A stretch of 64,000 nucleotides of DNA from assembly GCF_029931775.1 (NCBI RefSeq), contig NC_079324.1, positions 63,557,268-63,621,267 on the forward strand. The letters run 5' to 3'. The stretch is from Euleptes europaea. Its lineage: Eukaryota; Chordata; Lepidosauria; Squamata; Sphaerodactylidae. Position 1 is the first letter of the stretch. The number at the start of each line of letters is the position of its first letter. Below are positions 10,217-23,300 of this stretch, piece by piece. The translations under genes were made by a program, and so were the position numbers. The notes beneath the pieces are model-generated. The model made no database searches. It saw nothing but the letters and a program-made list of their open reading frames with translations, and had not been told where the DNA came from.

Positions 10217-11580
10217 CAATGGCTGTCCCAAAGCCTGGAGGACCGCAGATCCATCAATCCGAAGCAGGCACAGACATGAACCATCAGGGCCAGAGAGCTC
10301 CTTCCTCCCTGTGGACAGTACTATGGCCAAGCTGTACTACTGAAAATATCCACAGAATTGCCTCAACTCTTGTTCCTCCACTGGTGAGCACATTGTTGTG
10401 GCCTGCGGTGGAGTGGCTCAGGTATAGAAGGACAGCTGTCTGTTCTGTATTGAGAGGCACAGGACAGCCAGGACTGGTTTTTCAGAACATAACGCCCAAC
10501 CGGAATCCACTCATACTCCAAGCTATCAGTATTTGCCATGCCGCACAGGAGAAATGCCAGACATTTCCTCACAACACAATTCAGTATCTTTTTTAACAAC
10601 AATCTTTTTTTCAATTGTAGCTCTGGCAATGTGCCAAAATAAGAAAGGAGTGTATTTCTTAATGACCTCAATAGAAAAGAGGTTTTTTTGGGGGAGGGGT
10701 GTCACTAAACTACTAAAACGCATCCTGTGCCTTGGAAATTTTCTAATGGAGCACGGAGGACCAGGTAGTAGCATTAAGTAAAAAACTGTGGAAAATGCAG
10801 CTGTATAGGCAGCATCTGCAGAACAGTTAAGTTTCAGCTTGGCTGTAGCAACCGTTGAAGGTATTGAGCAAGTATTTCAAGACCTGTTTTTAAAAGAAAT
10901 TTTCCATCTATCAGCACCTCCTACCGTACATCAAGCACACCTGCTGGTGTATGTGTATCCACCTCATGCATCCTTTCTTACGAGTCACATTGGCATTTCT
11001 ACCTCCTATTGGAATCACTGGCTCTGTAATTAATTACGGTCTTAATTGAGCCTTATTTGCGGAAGGAGATACCATAGTGCTATTGAAATTATTTGCTGGG
11101 CCGCCGGAATTGTTGCACATTGGGAGGGTTGTTTGAAAGAAGTGAATAATTTCCAAGTTGAATGTATCCTGGACTATATAATAAGCTTTATCCCACAATC
11201 TTCTAGAACAGCATGACAGAGCAGGACAAAGGAGGTGGCGATTAAATCTTGTTGCAGAGCACGTCCATTGTATAAAGTTGCATATCTTGATAGTTACTCT
11301 AAAACCAAAGATATAGATCTATTTATAGGATGACGGCTCTATGTGTAATGGAATCGGGGGACACGTTATGGGAGTTTAGTATGTTTTAGTTGACCAGAGT
11401 GGAAGCTTTTCTTAAAAAAGAAAAGAGGCTGGTTGTGGCTTCCTTTTTGAGGCTCTTTCTTATAGGAAAGGTGATTATTGAGGGGCACGTTGCCAGAGAA
11501 GGGGAAAGCAAGATTCTCCCGACATGCCAGTGTTTGCAGAACTTATTGAACAACTCTAAATAAAATGACATTTGCCAGAA
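10217..11580 (+). other. ACACB: ACACB 3' untranslated region (probable)
   Basis: Non-coding sequence directly after the stop, free of young SINEs. It runs to an AATAAA at 11559-11564 followed by a T/G-rich stretch. The end point is inferred from that signal, with no transcript evidence. Confidence 0.65.
11559..11564 (+). terminator. Polyadenylation signal AATAAA for ACACB
   Basis: First canonical AATAAA seen downstream of the ACACB stop in sense orientation, followed within 30 bases by a TGTGTCTCTC stretch that fits a cleavage-downstream element. Confidence 0.55.
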
Positions 11581-12425
11581 ACTATTCTGTGTCTCTCCTG
11601 GCTGAATTCATATTCTGTTGTCTGTTCTTGTACTGAAGACTCCCAAATTAAATCTTCTAGTACTTTGAGCAGATCTTGCTCTGTTCATTGCTGTGAAGCA
11701 AATTCTGTTTTTCCTCCAATGGAGTTTTCAGTCACTTGTTTTTGGATGAGGGGGATTGTTTGTTTTTTTACCAAAATGTGAGCTGCTTTTTGATCTTGGT
11801 TTTCTTTGCATGCTCTACAGTTGTCTAGATTCAACCCATTGTCATTAATTTCTTTTATTGTCATAAAAAAGCCAACAGTCACAAATTTATTGCATGACGA
11901 GTTACATCACTATGATCAGAACCGACATTACATCTTCTAAGCTCAAATTCATTAAACAGAACACTTCTGATACTGACCACAGTGTCTGTTCTAGGCTGAT
12001 GTCTGAAGGCTTATATCAACATGATTTTTTCAGAGTTGGCTTTCTAGGAGATATGGGTTTCTGAGAAACCAGTCTTTTGCTGTTAGTATGGAGATATTTC
12101 CAAAAAGGCTGACTTTATTTAGGCATAAATAGTGGGGCCTGGAACTAACTGCAACTGCTATTTTTATGTATTCAATTCATCAAGCGCTCTTATGTATCCT
12201 TAGATTTTTAAGGGTTCACACGCCTTAATGATAAAATGCTCTCCTCCTACAGTTAATGAAAGCTTAATCCAGGTTTTCCAAAACCTGTTTTGTTCTGATT
12301 TGTTGTTGCATTTTATCTTTAAGGTGTGTGAAACCATTTTTAAAAATCAATTTGCCTTCAGAAGCCAAAAGGGATTTAAATAGCCCATGTGAAAGTTTAA
12401 GCCACACTGAACTCAGCATGGAAAC
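11581..12425. other. Intergenic, nothing recognised
   Basis: AT-rich sequence between the presumed ACACB poly(A) site and the L1-like insertion. No exon, SINE or LINE was recognised. Confidence 0.5.
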
Positions 12426-12437
12426 ACTTCTGAGTAA

Positions 12438-14621
12438 CTTCAGGTAATGAGCTGGTCCTAAGCAGACGTCCCCTGGGAGCTGCAGGAATTCCTCTGCAGC
12501 CTGAAGAAAGCGGTGTGACTCCCACTCTCCGAGGGAGCTTTTTTAAGCCCCCCAGAGATGTGGATGTTTGTCCTGCTAGGCATTGAGGGGAGAAGGCATC
12601 GCCGCGAGCGTTTCTTTGGCATTAGGCTTGGACCTCCACTACCAAAAACCAACTTATGAACTATTTAATTACAAAAGACCTCACCCTCCAAAATCTACGT
12701 AACAAGAAATACTTTTGATCTTACCGGGAATAGAAAGATATCCTTTAATTGGGAACTCCGCATGCTCCCCCCCCTCCATACAAGATCAGTTTTGTAAAGA
12801 TAAGATATCAGATAAAGTGGCAAGGACTCTATCAATTTGATCTGTGGGTAGACTAAACATCCGCGCTTTGGACAGACAGAACAAGGACCAATTAGACTTT
12901 GTGACGTTTGAGGGGAAAGGAGGAATAAAATCCTCCCTCCCCGTGGTCACCTTACCTTTCCTGTCCTCCTCCTACGTTCTTAAAATTTTTGGGCCAAAAG
13001 ACCTCTAGGAATCCCATCACGTTGCAGCAAGCTTGGGGAGAAGGGAAGTACTGAGACACCCAGGATCGGATCTGACGTCCCTTGGATCATCAAATAAAAG
13101 GTTTGGCATTGAAAACAACAAACGGGACGACGGACGGTCCGTGGATGTATTGTTTCCGGCTAACTTCCTACTTCCTGTTTTATGTCGACCTAGAGCGTCC
13201 GTAAAAAACGTTTGGTATCTTAAACTTTAAAAGTTGTTTTTTACCTGGTTTTTGAAGATTTTTGGAAAAAAATTTCAGCGATTATGCTTGGCATGAACTG
13301 CTAATCTACTTACATCCTGGAAAATTGGTTTTTTGAGACCTGCCAAAACCGTCAAAAAATACTTTTGAAGACTTACCAAATTCGCAATTAAACATCAAAA
13401 ACATCTTCAACCTGTTGAACCCTTGCAAGTAATTATGGAAAAAATATTTCAAGATTTGTTTGCTCAGCAAAATGAGACATCTGCACGACAGCATAAACAG
13501 CTGTTACAACAACAGGAGCAGATGATAAAACAGATGGAATAGATGATGAATATGATGAATGCCTTTACTCAGTCAACTACTCAAATAATGAATAAGGAAG
13601 ACCTCACAGACCTGGTGCCTCTAGATGACAAGATACATGAAGAACAGATGATCTCTCTAGAGGAATTGGGAAATTTCAACAAGCAATGTGCAACAATCCA
13701 GCTGTTAACAGATTTGGATATGAGTGGCTTTGATCTTTGTTTTTTCAACCTGCATGATGAACTTTTCAATGTTTGCTGGGAGGATCTAAAGAACAAGAAA
13801 ACTGGAGCTGACAGGATTCTCTTTTTTGAAGTTGGGATGGAAGGGACTTTATTAACAACCTCCAAGGATGACTTCCGATGCTTATTGCTAATGGAGAAAA
13901 GGAGATGCTGGAAATTCCGGGCTAAGGGACTAATTTAAAAGAGTTTGGTTTTTCTGGCTAATATGATTAAAAGGAACTGATTAAAAGGACTGGTTTAAAT
14001 GGAAATATAACAACATTTGATATAGATTTATCAGAAGTATAAGATGCTTGAATCTATAAGAGTTTGATTTCTTTTGTGGACATGATCAAAATGAACTGGT
14101 TAAAATGATTGACCTTAATGGAATCTGCATTATATATGACTATGATTTATGAAATGAAAAGTTAGGGTGAAATTTAACAAAATTTAACAAAGCATTTAAT
14201 TTTTTAAATGAGGAGGGAGATGTAGGGAAGTTAATACTTTCTTTAGTTTTTTTTTAAGATATACAAATACTTTTTATTGGTTCCTATTTGTTTTTAGTTT
14301 TATTGAATATTTTAATTGTTATCAGTAGGACCATTTTGAGAATGTTTTTTGAAATCCCTTATACCTTTTATTAATTTTAGGTTAAGCATTGATTTAAAGA
14401 TGTTAGGTAGGATAAGTATGTCAATTAATATAGTAAAGGGATTAGCCCAGTTAGCAAAAGTATATACAATTTATTTTTGGACGGAAGAGGAAGAGGGGGA
14501 AGTCAATTTATAATTTAGAAATTTTAAGTGTTTTTTTTTTAATATTATTAGTATTGAAAATTGTTTTATATGTTAACCTGTCAAATTAAGAAAATAAAAA
14601 ATTATTATTAAAAAAAGAAAA
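12438..14621 (+). mobile_element. L1-type retroposon with only an ORF1-like frame
   Basis: A 2.18-kb insertion bounded by a perfect 12-bp target duplication (acttctgagtaa at 12426-12437 and 14622-14633). It has a GC-richer 5' part and an ORF1-like frame from ATG at 13435 (MEKIFQDLFAQQNETSARQH, coiled-coil type). That frame is interrupted by TAG at 13540 and continues to 13938. An AT-rich 3' part follows, ending attattattaaaaaaag. No endonuclease or reverse-transcriptase sequence is present. It is comparable in plan to half-L1 (HAL1) elements. Confidence 0.75.
13435..13938 (+). pseudogene. ORF1-like coiled-coil frame of the L1-type element
   Basis: 35 codons (MEKIFQDLFAQQNETSARQH, then a Gln-rich heptad stretch), a TAG at 13540-13542, then 131 further codons in the same frame starting MMNMMNAFTQSTTQIM. 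The early part has coiled-coil spacing like L1 ORF1 N-termini. The RNA-binding core of ORF1p was not recognised. Confidence 0.5.
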
Positions 14622-15840
14622 ACTTCTGAGTAAACATCCACTCGTTCAGAGGTAACGGTAAATGTGAAAGGCAAGGCCAGGGATGTTTTCCTTCTCCTGG
14701 GCCCAGAGGCAATTCATCGTGGAAATAACAACAGTCTGTATTTTTTCCTTAGCAAAAGACAGGGATTTAGGAATGGATTTAGGAATGGACATTTCTTTTT
14801 ACACAGACAGGGAGTGCCATCTAGATGCATCGTGCTTCATGTAACTGTCCCTGACTCTTGATTATGTAAATGTGCCCTGGAGGGGAGAATTTTTTTCCAT
14901 CTCCATATTTGTTATAATGCAAAACAAATACCTCTTTCAAATACAAGTAGGCAACATTATGTGAAAACATAGGAAGTATAAAAATTCTATCCAATCATAG
15001 TGCTAATTGAAATGCTGTAAAAAAATAAATATGATACCAAGATGAATCTGGCAGCAGCATCCTAAGTCACTTTGTACATTTACATCATCAGTTGGTAGAC
15101 TATCCTCCTGTTGTTAATGTTGTTATTAGTGCTGTAAACTAAAAAAAAGAGTGTTTTTGTGTCAATTGTAAAAAGACCTATCAGTTCAACGTGTAAAACA
15201 ATATTTGGTCTCACACATAAGATGTTGTTTCTAAGTATCCAAAGTGCTTCTTTTAAAGTTCACCTAAACAAACACAATCCAAAGCGTAAAAATGATTTAC
15301 AATATTGTGCCATGGTTCTGAATAATTAAATTAATGCAAAAAGAAAGTTACTGCAAGATTTAAAAAATAGTCAGTGCTGAGTACACAATTCCATTTTGTC
15401 TTCATAAAAATAAATATAAATAAAATTTACAAACAGTAATACTGCCTTAGTATAAGAATTAAGAAACGCTACACTTTGAGCCTAGAGTGGCAATCCTAAA
15501 CCTTCTTTCTTTCTTTTTTTTAAAAAGCCTAATAAGATAAGTCAGTTAACCCTAACACTATTCAGTGGCAAAGTTCTTCGTGTAGTACAACGTTTTTCAC
15601 AGGACACAACTTCTTCCTCATAGGCACTGGTAGCCAGGAAGCTTCTGATGTTGATTGACTGAACTGGGGTTGAAGGCTTGGAATGTTTGGTTTGCAGTCC
15701 AGTTTCTGTGAGGGAAAAGAAAACTGTTGATTTGGTCAAGGTTAAAGCCTGGCTGAGGACTGAAGAGGTCCCAGAAGGTACAGGACAGGGAGTACCAAAG
15801 CAATGAGGATTCAGGAAGGGTGCAGGCCGAGAAAGCAGAA

Positions 15841-15900
15841 TCTAAGAGCAGCCCTGCTGGATCAGACCAATGGTCCAAGGTTCTGTTCCCAATGGTGGTC
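15841..15900 (-). repeat. LINE/SINE 3' tail
   Basis: Carries gcagccctgctggatcagac, the reverse complement of the tail of the family at 15985-16115, which faces the other way. Confidence 0.5.
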
Positions 15901-15984
15901 AGCCAGAAGTCCTAGAAATCCTGCAAGTAGGGGTATAGAGGCCAAAGCCTTATAAAGGAAGAGTGTGTAAGCAGAGGAGATGGG

Positions 15985-16115
15985 CAATGGATGCTGCTGC
16001 AGTCATCTTGTTTGTGGGCTTCCTAGAGGCACCTGGTTGGCCACTGTGTGAACAGACTGCTGGACTTGAGGGGCCTTGGTCTGATCCAGCATGGTTTTCC
16101 CTATGTTCTTATGAC
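15985..16115 (+). repeat. LINE/SINE 3' tail
   Basis: Reads ggttggccactgtgtgaaca, then ctgatccagcatggttt and ends ttcttatgac, a tail widespread in reptile CR1/L2-type repeats. Confidence 0.5.
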
Positions 16116-17121
16116 TGCAGGGACTAATTGGAGAGGGCTGTGGAGAAATTTCACAGTGGTTACGATCTGGAGGGGCGTTATACTCTAGGAAGAAAGGGTG
16201 AAGGAGTACTTGAGAAGGCTGGTGAAGAGACAAAGTGATGGAAGGGTGAGGTAAGCAGCAGCCTGAGAAGCGGAACCTGAGGAGATGTTGTGTGGAGGAA
16301 TTGGGAGGGAGAGGAAGATTGGGCCAAAGCTGCCCTTGTGTCCTACAACCAGGAAGGGAACTGGATGACCTGGCAGCCCTGAAGGGCGTGGATAGCCAAG
16401 GTAGCAGCAGGGGCTGAACTCCATGTGTTGACTCAAATTTGCTGGCCAGTTCACGGTCTGCAGGCTTCTAGTTCTTTGAATTTGGAGACATTCTGTCCTT
16501 CCTTTGCAGTGTAAAACAATAAATTAAAGGGCATGGTGTTAAGAGTACAGTTTGTGTTAAAAATTCAACAAACCACAGTTTGTTAAAAAACAGTCAGTTG
16601 CCCTGATCCAGCGCAAGGGCAGGAGCCCTGTTGCTCTTGCATAGTTGAGTATGGGCCGAGATTGCCCGGTTCTCTTCTATGAGTTGAGAAATGTTCAGTT
16701 TGTGCAGAAGGAATCCCTGTGGTTGGCACAAAGCGTCTCCTCAAACAGAAGGCAACACAAACATTTGATCTGCCAGTTTGCATAAGGGAAGGGGGTGGGG
16801 GAGACAAAGCAAGTGGCTTCTGGTGTCTGGCAGAACGACAAGTTACTCAGAATTGTCTTCTACAAAGCTTGTCCTAAAACATGGTCTACATGACAAGATG
16901 GTCCTCTTGTATCAGATTTAAGTACATCTCAGAAATTTCCTTGCAAACGTTTCTTCCAGTTGCTTAGCTGCTAGGATCCTAGGAACATTCATACGTTCTT
17001 GTTTGTCCCAGTCTGAGCCAGGTGGGGAATGCCTCGTTTTAAATAACTTGCATGTAGGAAGAGCTTATTGAACACCAAGAGGCGGCAGCACAGGCTTGTC
17101 TGAGTCTGGAGGGGTCCCTTT

Positions 17122-17372
17122 TCAGAGCAGGGCAATCGGTTTGTTCCCTTGGGCGCTGATGTACTGGGCTGAGGAGACGGTGTCCAGGGTCGTGTAGGTT
17201 GTGTAGAGGCCTGTCACTTGCAAGTCTGCAAAAGAGCGGTCGCTGCTGCTGGAGATGGGGGTAAGGCCAGGTGGGATGAGGTCACAGTCCGCGAAGGTGA
17301 GAGGGGAGTTGCTGAAGGCACCCAAGGTCTCCAGGCTGAAGCTCTCGTCTTTCATTTCATCCCATATGTTAC
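17122..17372 (-). CDS. FOXN4: FOXN4 last coding exon and stop
   Basis: 251 bases, reading [20 protein letters not shown] and ending [12 protein letters not shown] with TGA at 17122-17124. The acceptor is ttaaag. Confidence 0.95.
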
Positions 17373-20300
17373 CTTTAAAATAATAACCCGGTTTGAACAC
17401 ATCATAACTTTGTAATTTCCTAGCCACGTCATGTTGGCTGCCCTAACTCTGACCAACAGCCCATCGAACCCCGTGCTGAAGCCAGCTGGACAGAGGTCCC
17501 AAAGAACCTCCCAAACAGGTAATGATTGAGCCCTGTGGAATCCCCAGATAAAATTTCTAAATAAATAAACGCCCTGTGTAGACATGCCCCTAGATTCCCC
17601 ATTGTAGAGGTGCTGTGACTCAGTGGCAGAGGATCTGCTTGGAATGCAGAAGGTCCCAGGTTCAGTCCCTAGCATCTCCAGTTAAAGGGACTGGGCAAGT
17701 AGGTGATGTGAAAGACCCCTTGCCTGAGACCCTGGAGAGCCGCTTCCGGTCTTGAGTAGACAATACTGACTTTGATGGACCAAGGGGGGGGTCTGATTCA
17801 GTATGAGGCAGCTTCATGTGCATTGTGGCAGCTTCCGACTCCTACCTTGGAGTGCGAAGTCCATGATGCTGGGGTCCAGAGCATCGACCTCTGTGCTCAT
17901 GTCAGTCGCCACGCTGAGGAAGTCCGGTGCACGGCTCATCAGGTTCTGAGGGAGGGGGCTCTGATTAATGTTGCGCAGGGCGTGAAGAGGTGGAGTCTGT
18001 GCAGGAGCCGGCGAATCCGGAGTCAGACACGCCTGTGTCTGGATTTGGTGGTGCAGGGGGACGGCCTGGAGGGACAGCGTCATGACCGGCGGGGGCTGCA
18101 GCTGTCCGATCCGGCCTTGGACAGCTCCTGCATGGCTCAGGGTGGAGACTTCTGCCTCTGCTGGCTTGCTTGGCCTCCTGCAATTCTCAGGCCGGTCTGT
18201 GATGAGTTTGTCCAATTCTTCTGCAAAAGGAAAGTGCCGTCGATGGATCCTCGGGGCTGAGTGGGGCACCTCAGACCAGGGGGGGGCATAGTTCAAGAAC
18301 ACATAGACACAAATCAACCACAGTGCCAAGGGGGTAGGACATTATTTTTAAACACTTAAATTGCTTGTGACCTACACACTCAATTGTTTCTCAATACCGC
18401 GAACAATAAAATGACCATAAACCAATAACCAACACGAACTCTCACCAGTAAACAGAAAGCTAGCTGCCCCAACAGCATAAAAATTATTTTTGCAGCATAA
18501 AAGCAGCACAACGTTTATAATATCTGCAGCATAAAACCAACACAATCAAAATCTGTATAACAGCTGAATGCCAAGAGAAACCTAGGCCCTCGGTAAGAAT
18601 AAATAAATAAAAGTACTGTATAGGTTGTAAAGTCTCTCTCAAAACTAATCAACCCTCCTAAAGGGTATGTCTCCAGCCTTTAAAATTAAGTCTTGCTTAT
18701 AAGAATGTGATATATTTACTATGTACCCTATACATGTCACCCTGAGGATTCATTTTGTAGTGACACAGCCATTGGCAAAAATTGCTGCCAAGTCGCATCT
18801 GACTTATGACAACCCCTAGCTTGGGCCATCCAGATCAGGGTGACAAAGACATTACTGTAGCGTCTCCTTGCTTGAAAACCAGAACTTGTGGGTACCTTTT
18901 ATATAGCTGGGACCCTGTGCAGGTGCCTGCCAGCCTACCTGGGTTTGCCATGCTCCTGTGAATAGCAGCCAGGTCCTTCCTCTTCCACTTCTGCATTTCT
19001 TCTTCCATCTTGTCTATCTTGGCAGGGTTGAGTGCCCACAAGCAGCCCTTGCGGGAGGTGCCGCTCAGCTTATTCTCCACCTTCTCAAAGCATTTGTTCA
19101 GGGACAGATTGTGGCGGACGGAATTCTTCCATCCATCAGGTGCCGTCTAAAAGGCAGAAAGGACACACATGACGCTGCCTTACACTGAAGCAGACCCTTG
19201 GTCCATCAAAGTCCATACTGTCAGACTAGCAGCGGCTCTCTAAGATCTCAGGCGGAGGTCTTTCACCTGGACCTTTCAACTGGGGAAGCCAGGGATTGAA
19301 CCTGGGCCCTTCTGCACACCAAGCAGATGCTCTACCACTGAGCCATAGCCTCTCCCTAAGGACGCTTGTTTGGGCAAGTTAAATAAATAAAAGGCCTTGA
19401 TTTGAACCACCATTCAACAAGTGTGAGGGATACGGGTGAAGAGTAGGAATGACAAATACTGTGTTTAACATGTTACTTTATTTATATTTGTTTGTTTGTT
19501 TGTTTTTCATATTTGTAGTCCGCCCTCACCAGCAAGCCGGCTCACCCTGCCTTTCTCCCAAAGTGGCTTACAGCATTCTCCCCTCCTCCATTTTATCCTT
19601 ACAACACCCCTGTGAGGTAGGTTAGGCTGAGAGTGTGTGACTGGCCCAAGGTCACCCAGCAAGATTCCATGGCAGGAGTAGGGATTCAAACCTGGGTCTT
19701 CTAGGTCCTAGTCCAACACTCTAACCACTGCATCATACTGGCTCTCAAGTGTATTCTACCTTTTAAAAGATCTAACTATATGACTGTAGGTCCCGAAATG
19801 GGCACGCATTGTGCCCTAAAATACCACAACCGTGACACTTAGAGAAAAATGAGCCTTAAGTATAAATCATAAATGTAATGAGTTTGCATAATATGATTTG
19901 AAAAGTTGGGGATATTTACAATGACAGGAGTTGCAGAGGGATAGGAACAGGATAAGACTTAAGCAGAAAGGGCAACCAAGTGACCCTGGCAGACATGTGC
20001 CCCATGGCCCTTTCTTGCATGCCCAGGGTAGTGCCGATCGTCACTTTCAGGAAGCAATTTTCCTCCAGGCCTGATTGGCCAGGGTTCCTGGAGGGGCTTT
20101 TTTGCCATCTTCTGGGTGTGGAGTAGGGGTCACTGGGGTTTTGGGGGGGAGGTAGTTGTGAATTTCCTGCATTGTGCAGGGGGTTGGACTAGATGACCCT
20201 GGTGGTCCCTTCCAGCTCTATGATTCTGTCAGTGCAGCAAATCTTATGCCAAACCTTCCTCACCTTGAAGTAGGGAAAATGTTCCTTCATGAAGCTGTAG

Positions 20301-23300
20301 ATCTCACTGACTGGGAGGCTGCCCGTCTTGCTGTTCTTCAGAGCCATGGCGATCAAGCAGCTGTGAAAATGGAAAAGGGTAACTTTGCTTCCAGAGGTTG
20401 TTGCCTTCCTGAAGAGTAATCCTGGAGCTACTCCTACCTAGACAGGTAAACAGAGGCAGGTGTTCCTTCCTCCACTCCCTCGTAGGTGCCTCTCTGGCAT
20501 TTGCGACAATGGACTCTAATTACTGTTCAGCTTTTAATAAGATTTTTGCTTCTCTCCAGTGTGCAAAACTCTTTACAATTCTTAAATAATTTATGGTGTG
20601 TGTGTGTTAAGTGCCGTCAAGTCGTTTCCGACTTATGGTGACCCTATGAATGAATGACCCCCCAAAATGTCCGATCGTTAACAGGCTTGTTCAGGTCTTG
20701 CAAACTGAGGGCCATGGCTTCCTTGATTGAGTCAATCCATCTCATGTTGGGTCTTCCTCTTTTCCTGCTGCCTTCAACTTTTCCTAGTGTTATTGTCCTT
20801 TCCAGTGACTCTTGCCTTCTTATAATGTGACCAAAGTACGATAGCCTCAGTTTAGTCATTTTAGCTTTTAGGGAGAGTTCAGGCTTGATGTTGTTTGGCA
20901 GGTAGGGAAGTAAGGATCATTGAAAAAAAGGGACTTGCTTTCATTAGAACGAGTAAGCTTGTTATATAAATTAACAGATGTGTAAGAATAGAAACGGTTA
21001 TGTTGGTAAGTCAGTTTTGTATTCTAATGCAGGACCCAAGAGTCAGCTTTGTGTTGTCATGCTATCACAACTGCATGCATGTCACTGGCCTTTCAAGAAC
21101 ACTTGTCAGGGATGCTCTAGGCTGATCCTGCATTGAGCAGGGGGTTGGACTAGATGGCCTGTATGGTCCCTTCCAATTCTGTGATTCTATAAGACAGACT
21201 AACAGGGCCCCCCACATTTCTCTCTGCTACCTGCTTTCTGAAGATTTCTTCTGTGTGCCCAGCAGGCCCAAGGAGGCCGGGGTGTGTGTGCTGACATGCC
21301 CCCACTCACCTGTAGGAGTAGATGGGCTTAGGGTAGTGCTTGGCATGCAGTTCTTGGGCAGTGTGGGGAGCAAGACGGGGCTGTGAATACAGAGGCTGTG
21401 TTCCATAAGACGAGCTGAAGATTGTCGCTGGGGGACACTGAATGTCAAAGAGAGAGAGAGAGAGCAATCATAGTGTCTGCCCAGCCAGAGGAGGAGGAAC
21501 TTTCCCCTTCAAAACAAATGGGGAAAATAGGATCAAACATGTATAAAAACAATTTACAATTAAGTTCCTATAGCCTACCTTTCTTGCTGAGGCTCAAGGT
21601 GGACTATATAATGAAAAAACTTGCAATCAAATAGCATGAGTTATCTCATTAAAAATGCAATAGGATAAGGGTTACAAAAATCAGAAACAATGCAAAAAAC
21701 AGACATGTACAACGTAGAAAATGGAATTACAGAAGTAGATGGTACCTGTTGTGGATTGTGTGTGATGGCAAACACCTGCTGAGCGGGGCAGGATGGAGGA
21801 GGGAAGAGAGGGGGGTGTTGTGGTTGCAGGCTGGGAGACGGCTGCCCACTGGCTGCATACCGACTCATCTGGTTGCCAGAGAAGGAAAAAGAGAAGCATC
21901 AGCCATATACCGTTCCTTTGGCCACTGTGGCAAAGACAGTGACTTGGAAGGGAAGCTCATTCTTACGTTAGCTCCATGTGATGAAACTGTATTCAGTCCC
22001 AGAATTCCTTGGGGCAAACTGGCTGGTATGTGAATCATTGTGCTGGGGGCTCCCGTGGTGAGCATATTCCCTGGCATGGAACCTGTTTTGAATACAAAGA
22101 GATAATACAGTTATCTGGTGTCTTGCCACATGAGGTATCCATCATGTGAGGTCCTTCTCCAGGTACCTCCTCCCACTCCTGCCCTGCAGAAGTGAGGTGG
22201 GCAGCTATGACAGAGAAGGACATTTCTGTGGTGGTGCCCACATGGCAGAACTCTCTCACTAGGCAGGTTGACCTGCAGCCATTCATAGTTAGGTACCAGG
22301 TAAAAAGAGAGGAGAAGTGGGGGGGGAGGTTAAACACCTATTCCTCCGGCCCTTGATGTATATAATCCCTTGTTAGACCCAGTGAATCTGGCCATATTGA
22401 TTCAACATTAGACTTGAGCGTAGACTACTGTAATGCTTTCTAGGTGGTGCTGCCCTTGAAGATATTTCAGAAAGTTCAACTGGTGCAAAATGCAGCAGCC
22501 TGCTTACTAGTTGAATAACCTGCCTGGCACATTTTGCCACCTGTTTGAGATATCTGCACTGGTTGCCGCTTTGTGAATTCAAATCAATGTGCTAGTTGTT
22601 ATCTTTTAAAGCCATTCATGGCCTGGGACCTGCATACCCACAGAACCACCTGTTGCAACATCAACCTGTGTGAAAGATCCTCAGACAGATGCTTATTCAT
22701 TATTCTCTTCTGTAGGGTAGTTAGTATGATCGTTGCTAGATCGAGGGCTTTTCAGTGGCTCTTTGCATTTTATAGAACAGCCTTCCAAGTTGTTAGGAAG
22801 GCTTCCACTTAATTGAGAATCCACAAACTGTGCAAGGTAGAATTATTCAGGAGGGCTCTTCACAGTGCCACCTAATTTTTGATGACATATGTTTGTTAGC
22901 TTTTATGGATTTTTAGATTGCATATCATTGTATCCTGCCTTGAGTCAGGTTTCAGAAAAAGGCAGGCTAAAAATGCTCTAAATGAATAATCTTAGCATAC
23001 CACAGCACTGGGGACTTGAATTTGCACAGAGATAAGGTTTAGTTTGGCATGCAATGTTGAGGGACAGTCGCTTTGCAGGGCCCATCTAAATCTAATGAAT
23101 AACACAAAGACTTTAAAACTTAAAAGCAACTTTAACAAACTGATTTGTCTGAGCTCTAAAAAAAAGAATTTATTTATTTAATTTCACTTTCACTTCATTG
23201 ATATCCCACTTTCCTCCCCCATGGGACCCCAAAGTGGCTTGCAGTATTCTCCCCTTCTCCATTGTATCCTAGCAACAACCTGGTGAGGTGGGTTAGGCTG

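Larger units (their letters stand above)
14634..17121 (-). other. FOXN4: FOXN4 3' side, probable 3' UTR, end not found
   Basis: Downstream of the FOXN4 stop. I saw no AATAAA or ATTAAA in minus orientation, so the transcript end cannot be placed. The only recognisable repeat is a LINE/SINE-tail pair near 15840-16115. Confidence 0.4.

Noticed and set aside
9889-10596. A 235-codon plus-strand frame across the last ACACB exon
   Set aside because: It is in the wrong frame for ACACB, starts in a hAT-like repeat and runs into the 3' UTR.
13543-13938. A standalone 131-codon gene
   Set aside because: It lies inside the duplication-bounded L1-type element and is in frame with its upstream ORF1-like start.
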